A stretch of 64,000 bases of DNA, from the NCBI GenBank assembly GCA_021018815.1, contig JAITYX010000009.1, positions 7,008,501-7,072,500 of the forward strand, written 5' to 3'. This document shows positions 1 through 12,369 of the stretch, piece by piece. The notes under the pieces are model-generated. The model ran no database searches, was not told the DNA's origin, and saw only the letters and a list, made by a program, of their open reading frames with translations. The stretch is from Talinum fruticosum (taxonomy: Eukaryota > Streptophyta > Magnoliopsida > Caryophyllales > Talinaceae). Both the position numbers and the translations under genes were made by a program. Every line of letters starts with the position of its first letter. Positions within the stretch are counted from its first letter, which is position 1.

Positions 1-689
1 GAGATTGAAGACTCGGGTATAAACTTATCTCTCCTAAGGGTTTTGAATTCAAGTCATTCTCACACATTAGAAATATTATCTTTGAGTTTTTCATCTATGT
101 CCGACCCACTGAGAAAGCTTTTCTTGAGTGAACACTCAATCTTGACTTTTGAACCACTCAGACAGACTTAGATAGAAAACTTGCCTAAATAATTTCATGA
201 ACTTAACTGGATGTTTCAACTGGCTTGTTTCAAAGTTCGAAATAGAATTACCGCATTGATTCCAATTATTGATAGATTTATTTAATTGAAACTATTTTAA
301 AACGACAAACACTAATATGTGTCTATATATTTCTCTAACTCTCTTGTCAATGGAGCACATACACAAAATATAATTGAAACACATTAAATATTAGAAAGAT
401 TCCATTTAATTAGATTAAGGATTTTCAACCTTTAATTAGTTTGATTAATTATAATCCTTATCTAATCTTAAACCAAAGTATTTTTTACTTTGAGTACCAT
501 TGTGGGTTTGTTTTTGCAAGCGGATAAAAGTTGATTAATCTCAATTTGAAAAGTAAAAACAACCGGCTTCTTACCGATAACGACCAACAAACGAAAAGCA
601 ACATTTTTAGGTAGGCTCGGACATCGTGTCAAGGTTGTTCGTTACCATTTCGGTAAACTTCAAATTTCAATCTAACGCTTTTTTCCACA
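1..689 (+). mobile_element. Partial copia LTR (type B), interrupted on its right
   Basis: The LTR starts at base 6 with TGAAGACTCGG, directly after GAGAT, the tail of a polypurine tract, so this is the 5' part of a 3' LTR whose element lies left of the window. It aligns over its length with the LTR at 41340-42754: the same opening, and the same stretch ending near the words for 'tctaacaac..tttccac'. It stops at 689, where the Tat LTR begins with TGTAGACACC. CCACA at 685-689 is the expected left target copy, but the remaining half of this LTR was not found beyond the Tat element. Confidence 0.8.
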
Positions 690-2498
690 TGTAGACACCT
701 AAAATGTATCGTCCTTATCTCTTTTATTTTTGTATTTTATTTTGTCGACCCGATGATGAAATCCCGGTCCTCGTTTCTCGGATTTGGATCATGATCGACA
801 TCTTATTGGCGCAACGTAAACCAATAAACCACAAAGAACACTTTAGCACCAAAAAATAACCTTTTGCCTTGAGTCGATCAAAAATCCCTTTCTTTTGGAC
901 GGTCCAAGCCCAGGTCAACCCTCTAGAGTAACCGGTGGCCAACGCCACGTACCGAGCCTCGCTGCACTCAAAATGTCGTGTTTCGTCATCGGTATCCAAT
1001 GAAGACACGGAACTAAAATCATCCACACGACGTCGTTGAGACCAGCTCTGCGTTTCATGGTTAGAATCACCAAAATGCTGCGTTTTGCTCCAAGTATCCA
1101 ACCGAGACACGGAGTTTACTTATACAAAACGACGTCGCTTATGTTCGGCGCCGTGCATAAGGCCCAATTGCCCCCAAAAGATGTGTTTTGCCTCGGAGTT
1201 TAGCTGCAACATGGAAGATGTTGAAGGACCGTAAGATGTCGTTTAGGTCCGACACCCCGTACCACGATTTGATTCCCGGGATCCGGTTCAATCTTGTTTG
1301 TGGTCAAGTTTTGTATGATTTTCTTAGCCTGGTTTCTTCTCATTTTCTGGACGGTTGCCTAAGCTATAAACCTAGGTCATTTATGGCCTAATCACTCCCT
1401 ATAAATAGAGAGCTTAGGCTCTCATTTGCATAATGGATTTTTCCTATGCGTTATGTTGCTAAAGTCCGATTAACGACTACCGAACATTCACTTATTCTAA
1501 TCTCTTCGTCTCCCTCTAGCTAATCCTCCATACATAATAGTTGCACATCTTTCTATTTACCTTCACAAAACTTCATAAAAACCCCTTTCAATTCACCACT
1601 GTCATACTTTCATATCCAGTTCAAGGATCCATATCGGTAGTTGGGACAACTTGAGGACGCCAAATCGGCCTTCAAACCACGGTTTATTTAATTTTATTTT
1701 TTTGGTATTATGGAGAAAGATGTAACCTTTTAATTATGTTATGTGCGTGTTTTTTATGCGTTATCTAAACTCACTCTCAAACTAGTAAAGACTGCCTTTT
1801 GATAGGCGGAATAGAATGGCTTATTCCTACATTACGTACCCTCGCACTCGAATCTGGATTCTTGGTTCCGGATCGATGGAGTTAATTTTAAACCTCTTCT
1901 AAGCTTGGTTTTCCTAGACTAAGATTAGAAGAGTACTTCTTCGTTTTATTTTTATTAGTTTCTGTTCTTAAAACTAACTAGTAATTCTCTTTTCTTATTT
2001 ACTTCTCCTAATCTACTTCTCGACTTTTTCGAATGAAAAAACCATAAAAAGGATTTTTAGATTTGACAGTCGAGCCGGGGATCGAGACCGACCACCTCGG
2101 TCACGGCCTCCGGCTGGCGTCGTCCACCCTACGATGCTGGCTCTCGCCGGCGCTGGACGGTCAATGGGTAGGATTTCGGTCCAAGCCCGTGTTTTCACAC
2201 TCGTTTGGCCCAAAAACCATATGCATAATCAAATAAACCTAATTTGTTTTTTTTTTTTGGTTGTGAAATGATATCCTAAAATTTCTCAAACTAATTCCTA
2301 AAACAAAGTGATTAATAAAACTGTAATTCAATTTCACTTAATTTATTTTAAATAAGATTATAAAACTCGTAAATCGTAACAAGAGATTCATCCCCACTTT
2401 CAAAAATCAAATCATTTCCATCTTTAAAAGAAAAATCCCACCAATTCGTGGGGAAGCTCGAGGCTCGGCTCCAACCCGGGGTTCCCGTGGTTCCTACA
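690..2498 (+). repeat. 5' LTR of the Tat element
   Basis: This 1,809-bp LTR begins TGTAGACACC and ends TTCCTACA, giving TGTAG/CTACA terminal inverted repeats. It matches 36376-38235 over most of its length (for example the block around 'ataaatagagagctta') and, in reverse orientation, 40490-40972. It is followed by a primer-binding-like sequence. Open frames inside it (for example 724-1110 on the - strand) are LTR sequence, not genes. Confidence 0.88.
1400..1407 (+). promoter_or_regulatory. LTR TATA box
   Basis: TATAAATA lies in the middle of the 5' LTR, at the place expected for the U3/R boundary. The 3' LTR has the corresponding block near 37050, where it reads CATAAATAG, a weakened box. 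Function is inferred from position and sequence only. Confidence 0.6.
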
Positions 2499-2501
2499 GA
2501 G

Positions 2502-2518
2502 TGGCGACTTCATTGAGA
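2502..2518 (+). other. Putative primer-binding site of the Tat element
   Basis: TGGCGACTTCATTGAG starts three bases after the LTR end. TGGCGACTC-type sequences are commonly found just inside the 5' LTR of Tat/Ogre elements, where they pair with a tRNA 3' end. Which tRNA is used was not established here. The assignment rests on position and resemblance. Confidence 0.5.
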
Positions 2519-4259
2519 AAATCACTTATTAAGAAGGCGAAATTTGAAAGTTGGAGTTGTGAGTCTTCATAATGTATTGCATTAGGCAGCCTGCATTTAG
2601 GCAACCTAAAACATAGTTGTTTTTTTATATATCTTTTGACCTTTAGCCTTTACCCTTTTAAGAACAAATTTTGGAAGAGGTTCGAGCTACTAACCTAGAA
2701 GGGCCCAACTAGGCTTGATTGTCGTGGAGGCGGTACCTCTTCCCTCATAGCACGCTCTCTTCGGAGGCACCGAGGATTCATGATTTTTCCTATCGTGCAC
2801 CCCATGGAGGGCTAAATGCTCGGATTATTAGACACCATGTATCCTACCTAGATTGAACCTTCTCTTGACCATAGACCCTTGGTTATTTAGATTGTACATT
2901 GTGTCTTCAATTGCATGCTTGGATGGGTGTGGTTGCTTTTAGTTTTTAATCGTCTACTTGTGAGCCTTTAGGATTAGGTGAGGAGTACTGATTAGCCCTT
3001 GCATGGGTGCAAATAAAATACCATAATAAATTTCTTCGAGTCGATCCATTATGTGCATTTTAGCCAAAACTCAAAAGCTGTCTTTTCCCTTTTTAGGTCG
3101 GTCTGTTAATTCATTTTTGAGTCATCCCAAAATTCATCTTAGTTTAGATAGTCTAGGTTTCACGCATCCACTGCAAGTCGGTCTAGTCTGTCTGTTTTGG
3201 GATTTTAACTTTTTATTTATTTAACATTCCATTTGGATTTTCCATTAGCCAAAATAAATTTATTCAAATCAAATGAGTCCATTTTGTATTTTTTTATTTT
3301 TCATTAGCCAAAATAAATTCATCCTAAATTAGGTGAGTCCATTTAAATTTTTTATTTTTCATTGGCCCAAAACAAATTCATCCGAAATTAGGTGAGTCCA
3401 TTTGCATTTTTTATTTTTCATTAGCGCCTAAAAAAATTCATCTCAAATTAGGTGGGTATTTGTACTTTTTATTAGCCAAAATAAATTCATCTCAAATTAG
3501 GTGAGTCCATTTGTATTTTTTTCATTAGCCAAAATGAATTCATCTCAAATGAGGTGAGTCCATTTTGCATTTTTTATTTTTCATTAGCAAGAATAAATTC
3601 ATTTCAAATTAGGTAAGTCCATTTTGCATTTTTTATTTTTCATTAGCAAGAATAAATTCATTTCAAATTAGGTAAGTCCATTTTGCACTTTTTTTATTTT
3701 TCATTTGTCAAAATAAATTCATCTCAAATTAGGTGAGTCCATTATGGGTTTTTTATTTTTCATTAGCCAAAATAAATACATCCTAATTTAGGCGGGTCTC
3801 GATTTTACATTTGGCATTTTCTTTTAGCCAAAAGAAATCCATATTCAATTAAGAATAATCATTTATGGATTCCAATTATCCATTAGCCAAATCACAAAAT
3901 CATCCCAAATTAGGGCATGATTATCATTACATTTTGTTTCATTTGTTTTGCATTCTTTATATACATCCAAATAAAAGGCATTCTTAGTTTCTTTTGGATC
4001 TTGCGCTTATGCCCCTTCCTCCCTAAAGTTGGTGTTCCTTCACATGGTTCTAAGCATTATCCTTGGGGCTGCAAAATAGCGAAGTCTACTACCATTGGGT
4101 ATCGTCGAAACCCGAGCTCCAAAAGTTAGAACGCCTCAACAAGGAGTTTGACACATCTTCCCCCTTCTCTACACCATGCTCTACCTCGCAGACTACACCA
4201 ATGCGACCTACCTCGATAAATACCGGACCGGTTCAATCTATTTTTCATTGTAGGACAGA
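2519..4259 (+). other. Long leader of the Tat element
   Basis: About 1.7 kb between the primer site and the first gag-like frame carries no convincing coding sequence. It contains the minisatellite at 3215-3915, described separately. Long untranslated leaders are usual in this lineage. Short open frames at 3917-4299 run into the gag start but show no recognisable domain. Confidence 0.6.
3215..3915 (+). repeat. Minisatellite, about 11 copies of a roughly 60-bp unit
   Basis: A unit of the form CATTAGCCAAAATAAATTCAT, then CTCAAATTAGGTGAGTCCAT, then a T-rich run, is repeated head to tail about 11 times, with unit length near 57-62 bp. Two neighbouring units around 3560-3680 are almost identical and share AGCAAGAATAAATTCATTTC, pointing to a recent local duplication. 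The outer units are more diverged. Units are contiguous with no unique spacers. Confidence 0.88.
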
Positions 4260-4920
4260 GTGCCTAAGAAGAATACCCCTTCAATGGCAGAAACATTAAA
4301 ACAATCTTCTTTTGTCACCTTGCTCAATGAATCCTCGACCAAGATGGAAGCCCGAATTGAGGCTCAAGATAAGAAGATAGAATCTATATCGGACACTCAT
4401 AAAGCCATCTTAATGGCTATTGAGGATAATAAGAACGATGGTGAAGAAGAAGAAGAAGTAGGAGGAGGAGGTCCAACAGCTAGTCCATCTCCTCTAGGCA
4501 GTCCCAAACATCAACCCAAGTCCGATCCACATATAGATCGGATAGAACAAATGTTAAGGAGTCATCCATATTCAGCAATCATTACTTTGATCATAAGGGA
4601 TTCACTTCAATCCCCATAGGGAAGCTACCCCTAAGTTCACCATGACCGATATTAAGTATCGATATTAAGGAGCCCTTGACCACCTGTTGGCTAAATGAAA
4701 AATAGAATTGTCACCTATAACGACAGAATCGAAACCGTGAAACAATTAAAAAATTGGGACGCCGGAAAATTCTCTAAATAGCATCATGCACGAGGACATG
4801 ACATCGAGCAATGTTGGACATTGAAGAACAAATTGGAGAGCATGTTCCGTAATGGTCAACTCCCTCTCCCCGAGGCTGCCCGAAGCCAAGTAACAATAAG
4901 AATCCCTTCAACGGTACTTT
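4260..4920 (+). pseudogene. Tat gag remnant
   Basis: An open frame from 4260 to 4619 encodes about 119 residues with a charged N-terminal half (alternating K/E, predicted helical) and an acidic EEEEE stretch followed by a Gly/Pro/Ser-rich linker. Past its stop, other frames around 4780-4870 read HARGHDIEQCWTLKNKLESM, which fits the histidine/cysteine motif region near the C-terminus of Tat gag proteins (a GH..E.C..LK pattern). The middle of gag is much shorter than normal, so a deletion is likely. It is followed by the protease region. Gag would form the particle; this copy cannot, because it is broken. Confidence 0.65.
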
Positions 4921-5289
4921 AGCTATATTCTCTTAACCCATTCCAGGTCGAGTGGGAGCCATTTGTCTTCATTCAAGACATCAACGAGTCCAAACCACTT
5001 CCTAGCTTGCCTCCCCTAGACCCAAAAGGCTATGGATTGTGGGTAAGTGATGAAAAAGACGTGTATGAAACCAAAGATAACAAGTGACGATAACTTTTAG
5101 GGCACACCACCCTTAGAAGACGAAGACTTTTAGGGAGAACCATAGAGTCTAAAAATCCAATTCCTTACTAAATTTGGACAACGTAATGCACCTGTGGGTC
5201 CACAGCAGACTCGGAAGCCCCTAAAGAACCCGAAACTGCTAAAGAAGAAGATGAAATCCTAAAAACAACTTCAAAAACTTAAAGATGAT

Positions 5290-6410
5290 ATCTCTATGTG
5301 GCAACTCATATCTTCTTTCCAAAAGCATAGGCAGGCCTTAATTGACACACTTAGCAAAATAGAGGTCTCTCCCGAAACCATGCCCGAGGAAGTAGTAGGA
5401 TTGGTTAATAATGAGGGCGAAACCATTACCTTCGATAAGAAAGATCTCCCTAAAGAAGGCATTGCACATAACATTGCCCTTTACTTAACTATAGCTTGCA
5501 TTAACAACCTTAGTATACAATGGATCTGCTGTGAACGTCCGCCCTTGGAGGACCGCTAAAAGGTTGGGCATTAGAGAGCAACTCCGTAAACAAACTGTTC
5601 ATCTCCGCGCCTATGACAACTCTAAAAGAACAGTTTTGGGAACGGTGACTCGCCAATTAATGTGGGACAAATAGTGAAGAACATTAACTTCCGAGTCCTA
5701 GGCATTCCAGCTACATTTAACCTTCTCTTAGGACGTCCCCGGTTACAGGACTATCAAGCATTGCCCTCTACACTCGCACTGGAAAGTCAAGATGATCATC
5801 AAAGTTCAGGTGGTAACAGGTTAATAGGGACAATCTCTGTGCCACCATCACCTTTAAAGAGTTTGTCATCGAGATTGAACATGATGCTTATGGTGAAAAG
5901 CTCCAAGGATTTAAGACCGTCACTGCTTTGGACAAGGACCAAGCACCTTTAAACTTCAATCCTTATGACAACCCTAGTGCCTAATCGATTCTAAGGAAGA
6001 AGGGATATTTTCCTGGCCTAGCTGCAGGGAGGAGGGCATACCACCTTATCTTTTCTCCTTTTGAACCCGCCAACAACTATATGTTCGGGTTAGGCTATCA
6101 ACCTATTGCTAAGGAAATAGCTCAAACTAAGTGGGAAATTGAAACTAGAAGGACTACACCATACACGGACCGTTCAATCAAGCCTTTCTCTCATACCCTA
6201 AATAGGCAATTCTTGAAATAAGGGGATGACTTCCCCTACTATGGCTTTCCTAAGCCTTATTACCTCAAGGAAAAGGGCATTCTCGTGCTCGGCTTAGAGG
6301 TCTTTAATGACTGCTATATATTAGAAAAGGAGGCACCCTACCTCCTTGAAGAGGGACAGTCCACACCAGACTTGACCAATTTAGCTGGGAGCAATATCTT
6401 CGGTTTGTCT
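5290..6410 (+). pseudogene. Tat protease and protease-RT linker remnant
   Basis: Around 5500-5640 the sequence reads LVYNGSAVNV followed by RLGIREQLRKQ and GTVTRQLM. This is the retropepsin-like part of a Tat polyprotein, where the family has D-N-G-S-A; here the catalytic aspartate codon reads TAC (Tyr). The next frame (5662-5952) reads FRVLGIPATFNLLLGRP, the flap-to-C-terminal part of the protease. 6000-6410 continues as the linker towards RT with several frame changes. The product would cut the Gag-Pol polyprotein; frame breaks and the D-to-Y change make it inactive. It is interrupted at 6415 by a solo LTR. Confidence 0.75.
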
Positions 6411-6415
6411 GTTTG

Positions 6416-7933
6416 TGAAGGTTTGCTCTGGGAGAGGCTAAGTCACCCTAGAGGGGGATGAATAGGGTGAATATGAAATTTGCTTGAAATTTAAAATAGA
6501 TATGAATCCGAGGTGAGCGAGAGTTAAGGATGAACTCACAAAAGTACTAACTCGGAATTCAGTGAAGAGTGAAGAAACAAATTAAGTAGAACTTTCAAAC
6601 TGCTCGAGTCTAGAATGCACGCAGAAAAGTAATAACTCGAAAGTACGTGGAAACCCTCCTGGGCAGAAAACCACAAACCGTGCTAATCTAAGCACGAAGT
6701 CAAATCCACTATTTTGAGTCCACAAAATTCAGTAGATCGACTCAACCCGAGTTGCTCCCTTAGACAACTCCTTACAAGTTTTTCCTAGACTCGAAATTAC
6801 CTTGTTCGATATAGTACTTCCTAACTAAGATCACCCTTACAGTTAGGACAACCGAGCTGAGTTAACCCTTACAGCTCAGTCAAGGGACCTTACTTAGAGA
6901 GTAAGAAAGAGAGTGTTTGTAATCGAGTACAAGACCTTACAACTCGGAGAAATAATAAATACGGAATTGGAGTTGTAAGTAGAAGATTGGGAATGAATAT
7001 AATGACTTTTGCTCAAGTATGTGTATTAACAGTTGGTTAAGTAAACTTCAAGTCTTGGAAGATGGCTTCTATTTATAGATGACCAAGCAGCTTAGCCGTT
7101 CTTTCCATCTTCGACTAGAAGTCCCTTGTGATCGTTGTAATGAATTTTTTGAGTCACTTAGAAAATATCCATTTTGGAAACCACCGTTGAGCTTAGTATT
7201 GCAGATTTCCAGCTTTGGAAACGGACAACCACGACACAATGTCCGGGGCTAGGTCGAAGGTGGAAAAGGCCTTGTCTGCCTAGGTGATTTGACGTTTTGA
7301 AACCTAGGTTACTTTTGTAATTCAAAATTAGGATAGCCTCGTTTGAATAACCTACAAAAGTAAATCAATTTGGTTCTCAAAGTATAAAATACTTGGTCCA
7401 AGATTAGACACGAGATAATAATATAATTAAGATAATTAAGTGACTAATTATCTCCGTCGGAAAAGGAATGGAATTTTCCGAGTCTAACATCCATGAAACT
7501 CGAAATTCCATCTTAGTCAATCTAGAAGATAATCAAGTCAAAGTAAAAGATCGAGTAAACAAACTTGATCTAAACTAAACAAAGTTCAAACTAAATATGC
7601 TGACTTGGAACAATGTAATTCCTGTAACACATGAAGTCGGACTTGAGTTTATGTGCGTGAAATAAAGTGTTTGAGCATGCAATATATCCGAGCGTTGAGT
7701 GACTCGGAACCGAGTGTGAAGTGGTAAGTACAAGTATGCTTTCCGAGTCGATCGAGTCACGCGTAAACATATATAATAGTTTCTATAACACTTAGAGAAA
7801 ATGTTATATCACTTAGAAAAGCTTCTAAGGCACATTGAATGGCTTGAAATCAAAACCCTATAAGAGATGAAGTCTTATACCTAATTCCTTGATGGAACTC
7901 GAGAAAAGTGTAAGTATAAAGTCCGAGTCTTTA
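6416..7933 (-). mobile_element. Solo copia LTR (type A) in the Tat element
   Basis: This 1,518-bp LTR reads TGAAGGTTTGCTC at the left and GAGTCTTTA at the right on the + strand, so the LTR itself is on the - strand. The 5-bp direct repeat GTTTG flanks it at 6411-6415 and 7934-7938. There is no internal region, so it is a solo LTR left by recombination between two LTRs. It matches 17872-19473 and 26559-28163. The Tat linker reading resumes immediately to its right. A reversed TATA box lies near 7070. Confidence 0.93.
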
Positions 7934-7938
7934 GTTTG

Positions 7939-8409
7939 GACAGGAGAAGAACCTATAGGGGAATTCGGTTTTGGTACTTGTCTCAAGCCATGTCGCATCC
8001 GCAGCTTCGATCTGTCCGGATTCATCACTAACGTCGACACTTAAGGGTGCCAAGCATATTACTTGAAACAAAGCTGAGGAGAGCCAATAATTCGTTGCTA
8101 GCTTAGGAGAACATCCTGTTCCTAAGTCTAGCAATAAGGCTTGTATTTCTGTTCCCATTTCTGTTAGTTTATCTTCCAGTTCTGTTATTTCCAATTCTCC
8201 AATTTCTATTTTGGAGTTTGATGTACTCATTTCCTCATTCAATAAGATGAACCTTTCTGCTTACTCTTTGCTTTCTCCTATTTTTAATTGTTTTGCCTTT
8301 AATGATGAACAAAAAATCCCTAAAGAAATAAGAAAATCTACGGAAGATCATGAAAATCGCTCACTAATAATAGAGGAAATAATAACAATTAATTTAGGAT
8401 CGGTTGATC
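7939..8409 (+). pseudogene. Tat linker between protease and RT, continued
   Basis: Right of the solo LTR the + strand reads WTGEEPIGEFGFGTCLKPCR and stays open for about 35 codons, continuing the frame interrupted at 6415. After 8041 the frame breaks and no family motif is recognisable until RT begins near 8410. Frames on the - strand here are shadows. Confidence 0.5.
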
Positions 8410-9045
8410 AACCCTAACAGGTCAAAATTAGGAAAACACTGAATCAAGAAGAGTATAAGCAATTCACTTCGCTCCTTACAGAATTCTGAGATGTCTTTGC
8501 ATGGTCCTACAAAGACATGCCGACGATAGATCCAAGTATAGCGGAACATCGAATTCCACTTTACAAAGACACCAAGCTAGTTAAGCGTAAGCTCGGGAGA
8601 ATAAAACCTGAATGGGCACCGAAAATTAAGGAAAAGGTCCAGAAACCGTTAGAAGCAAGATTTGTTAAAGTGGTCCATTACCCTCAATGGATAGCAAACA
8701 TAGTGCATGTTCCGAAGAAGGAGGGGTAGGGTCTAAACGCGTGTTGACTTTAGGGATTTAAATAAGGCGAGTCCTAAAGATGATTTCCCACTACCCTATA
8801 TCGACACCGTTATCGATAATATGGCGGAACATGCCTTGCTATCGTTTATGAACGGCTATCGTTGGGTTCAATCTGGTGAAAATGGCCAAGGAAGACATGG
8901 AGAAGACGACCTTCATCACTTAATGGGGGACATACTGCTATGTGGTGATGCCATTCGGGCGAAAAAATGTAGGAGCTACATATCACAAAACGGCCATAAT
9001 ATTACTATACAATATGATACATAAGGAAGTCAAAGTCTATGTGGA
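8410..9045 (+). pseudogene. Tat reverse transcriptase, N-terminal part
   Basis: RT motifs are in family order: DVFAWSYKDMP (about 8490-8520), IDPSIAEHRIPL, then KPEWAPKIKEKVQKPLEA, YPQWIANIVHVPKKEG (8680-8729), DFRDLNKASPKDDFPLPYID (8750-8810) and HALLSFMNGY (8830-8860), ending in EVKVYVD just before 9046. The catalytic YVDD is split after its first D by insertion of copia B; the partner half is at 29096. There are at least two frameshifts and one stop. The enzyme would copy the element RNA into DNA. Confidence 0.9.
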
Positions 9046-10450
9046 TGAAGGTTTGCTCTTGAAGGTCCGAATCACCCTAGAGGGGGTTGAATAGGGTGTG
9101 AAGGAATTTTTGCGGAATTATAAAGTTTTCTCGCAAAGAAAAGACATAGAAAATTATTGTGAGTCTAGATTGAACTCAAAAGTGTAGAACTCAGAAAGTA
9201 TGTGGAAACCCTACTGGGGCACAAACCATGGACAATGTCTACCCGGACACTAAGTCAAATCCATTATTTTGATTCCACAAAATACAACGATCGACTCTTA
9301 CAAACTTGCTCCCTTAGACAATTCAATTACAAGTTTTCCTATACATAGAAGTTCCCTTATCCATTCTACTACTTCCTAACCGAGACAACCTTTCCAACTG
9401 GGGACAACCGAGCTGAGCTAGCCTTTACAACTCGGTCAAGGGACTTTACTGAGAGAATTGGTAATAAGTAAGAGTGATTACAAGACTTTTTTTTTTTTTT
9501 TTTTACAACTCGAAATTATAAACTCAAGTATATATATCATTCAGTTCTAACAATCTTCAAGACTTATAGCAAGGCTTATATTTATACACAGTAAGGTAGA
9601 GTAGCCGTTATGACTGATTCCGAACTTGGAAGCTTCACTAGCCATTGTAACGGATAGTCCGAGTCACTAAAAAAGGAGTCATTACAAATGTGAATGTTGT
9701 GCTTAGGTCCTTGGCTCAAAAGGTAATCCAACCAACTAATTATGACTAAAATCTGGGGTGGAAACAACCGTTAGACTCAATGTTGAAGTTTATCGGATTT
9801 AGTAACAAACAACCCCGACACGGTGTCCGAGCCTTGTCCGAAAACGAGTGCTTTTGTCTCGCTGGTGTTTAACGATTAGAAGTCGGTTGCTTTTGGTTTT
9901 AAAAACAAGATTAAAATACTTTGATCATCCTGCAAAAGCAAATCAAAGTAGTACTCAAAGTATAAAAATAATTTGGTCTAAGATTAGGCAAGGATAATAA
10001 TTAATTCATAATAATTAAGCACTTAATTATCCTTAACTTGAGAATGGATTTTTTGAGTCTAATATTTAGTACGTTCAAATTCCATCTTGTTTCTATCCTT
10101 AAATGATTAAGAGATAAAGATTATATAGACACCATGCATCAAGAAGATTAGGTAAATAATTTCGTTAGTAAAAATAACTTAGAAATAAGCATTAACGTAG
10201 TAACTCTTCTTTTAGTTAATTCATAAAGTTTGTACTCATAATAAGATATGTATGTGAAATTATTTACTCATGACAATTGTCCGTGTTGCATCTAAGTGGG
10301 TTAGAAACCCGAGTGTTGTGTGTGCTTACTCAAGAAATGTATTCTAAGTAGGTTAGATAGTGATGAAAACTTAAAGATAAGCATCTTAAAGATTGAGAAT
10401 GACTTAAAATCAAAACCGTAGAGAGATAGAGAGTTATACTTGAGTCTTCA
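9046..10450 (-). repeat. 3' LTR of copia B
   Basis: This 1,405-bp LTR begins TGAAGGTTTGCTCTTG on the + strand and ends GAGTCTTCA. It is bordered on the right by the polypurine tract. It matches the split 5' LTR (17377-17871 plus 28164-29090) and the + strand LTR at 41340-42754. It contains an 18-19 base T run near 9488-9505. Confidence 0.9.
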
Positions 10451-10466
10451 ATCTCCCCTTTTGATG
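10451..10466 (-). other. Polypurine tract of copia B
   Basis: On the - strand this reads TCAAAAGGGGAGAT immediately before the 3' LTR start TGAAGACTC. This is the usual site of plus-strand DNA priming. Confidence 0.85.
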
Positions 10467-10889
10467 AAAAACATTCAACACTTAAGATAGAAGCTAGAAG
10501 TTTAGAGAGTTAAGTTTTCATATCTCATAAACGAATGACTATAAAATGTTCTTTGTGAAACTATGTCGAATACGTTGTTAGAGCCAATTGATGCAAAAAA
10601 AATATATATCAGAGCAAAAATCATTAGAGCATAAGCACAAGTATCGGAGCATAAAATCGGAGCCACATTAAGAGATATGGATAATAGAAGTCAATGATGC
10701 TCAGAGATAATAAAATTTCATTGCTCGAAAAAGATATACAAAGACATAAATTAAAAACATAACATAAAACTCCCCTAAGCCAAACATCTATTTTTCCTTT
10801 CTCTCCCCTTATGCATTTCATCAAAATAAACTAAGGAGGGAGGAAAAAGAGATATAGAAATGTTGGACAAAAACTAAAACAATTTTAAA

Positions 10890-11886
10890 ATCATGAGGGA
10901 GGTGGAGCAGTGAGAGTGAAGGAGGAAGAACAAGGACCTCTTCTTCTGCGATGATAACCTTGAGTGGAAACTACTCGGGCATCAAAAGGTGGCAAGAGAA
11001 GAGGTAAATCTGGAAGTTGAATTGTAGTCTTGCGTACTAAAGGTTCCGCTTCCTCTATCCCTCTTTTGAGCCCTCGCCTTCTTCAGCTTGAGTTGGTTGT
11101 GTGGAAGGTTGAGTCTAGGATTGACCAATATCCCCGACTGTTCTAAGGCGGACTCGGTGTGTTCTAGGGAGATGACCTCGGGTTCTTTCTCTCCTTGGCT
11201 CGCTCCAGCTTTCTTCGACTCGAGTCGGAAAAGCTAGAGGACTCTAAGGATGATTCTTCGCAGAGTGAGATTCTAAGTCCTTAGCAGCCTTTGATTTGTA
11301 TTCTTGAGGACGGTGGATCTAGTCTTATTGTTTCTTGATAACGTCTTTTACCTCGTTGACTAAGGCTTGACTTTGATCAATTTGCTTCGAGTCGAGCTCT
11401 TAAGCCGATTCAAAATAAGCATGCAAGCCTTGAAGGTGCCAAGAGTTGATTGTAACTCTTTAGCAAGAGCACCAAACTGGGAGTTCATCTTCTCAAATAA
11501 TTCCATAGAAGGGGCGAGGCTAGGAAGAAGATGGTCCAACAAGTAAGAACAGGAGCCTCGAATTGTTCTTCAATGAAATAGTGCTAGGTAACAATGAGTT
11601 TTTTAGCATCGAAAGCAAGGGCTTTTCCCTTGGAAAGATCCTTTTGAGGGTTCACAGAGTGATTGGTTTGGGTTCTAGCTTTTTGGTGGCTGAACCTCCT
11701 TCGCCGCACTTCGTCTTTTAGGAATTTTAAGAGAAATGAGTGAAGGAGTAGAAAAGTGAACGAGTGAAAAAGAGTTGAGAGTTGAGAGTCCGAAATGATA
11801 GAGTGTCCGAGCAAGGAATTCCGAGTTTGAGTGAAAAGAGAGTAAGAGAGCAAGAGATAGCAAAGTGAATGAATGAGGATGAGCAA
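10890..11886 (-). pseudogene. Third ORF (env-like position) of copia B
   Basis: Between pol and the 3' LTR, a broken reading runs on the - strand from a hydrophobic, Leu/Ser-rich N-terminus (11886 downward) through a coiled-coil-like piece (11542-11360, reading FEKMNSQFGALAKELQSTL) to an Arg-rich end near 10900 (YHRRRRGPC). Copia A has the same arrangement and an alike C-terminus (SYRRRRTTRP), but about 800 bp longer. SIRE-type copia elements are known to carry an extra, sometimes called env-like, ORF here. I assign it by position; no transmembrane or envelope function is shown. Confidence 0.6.
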
Positions 11887-12369
11887 CTACTATTTATAGA
11901 ACAAAAGCTCCCATAGAACAAAATCCTTTCGACTCAAAGACTCAAAGTAATGACTAGTCGACTGTTTGGCGTTCCAGTGTATAACAATTATATCTTGAAA
12001 CTTCTTCCTTCTAACAACTAGTTTCCTAACCGTTCGCATGACAAGGAAAGAAACAAAGATTTTCTAAAGCATTTCTAAGATTCTCCATTAATTTAGAGAT
12101 GATCTTATAATTTTGATGTCCATTTTTCTCATAAGTCGAGTCTAACTCGGTGATGTGTCCGAGGTACTCATAACATACTCGAAACTTAATAACTCACAAC
12201 TCGGCTTTAACATGGTTTAACCGATCCATTTGTTATTCACTCGAGCATATAATAAACAATCAAACTCATAAATTCTCATATAATCGATCAAATAATCATG
12301 TAATTAATTAAATAAATCATGCATCAATTAAATAATCATACAATCAATTAAATAATCATGCAATCATCA
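11887..12369. other. Non-coding spacer between pol and third ORF of copia B
   Basis: No supported gene lies here. The stretch is AT-rich with short repeats of the type 'aattaaataatcatgcaatc' around 12270-12360. The matching region in copia A is 21640-22190. Confidence 0.5.

Noticed and set aside
3215..3915. Regular repeats that could suggest a CRISPR array
   Set aside because: The units are contiguous, diverged and T-rich with no unique spacers, and lie in a plant retrotransposon leader.
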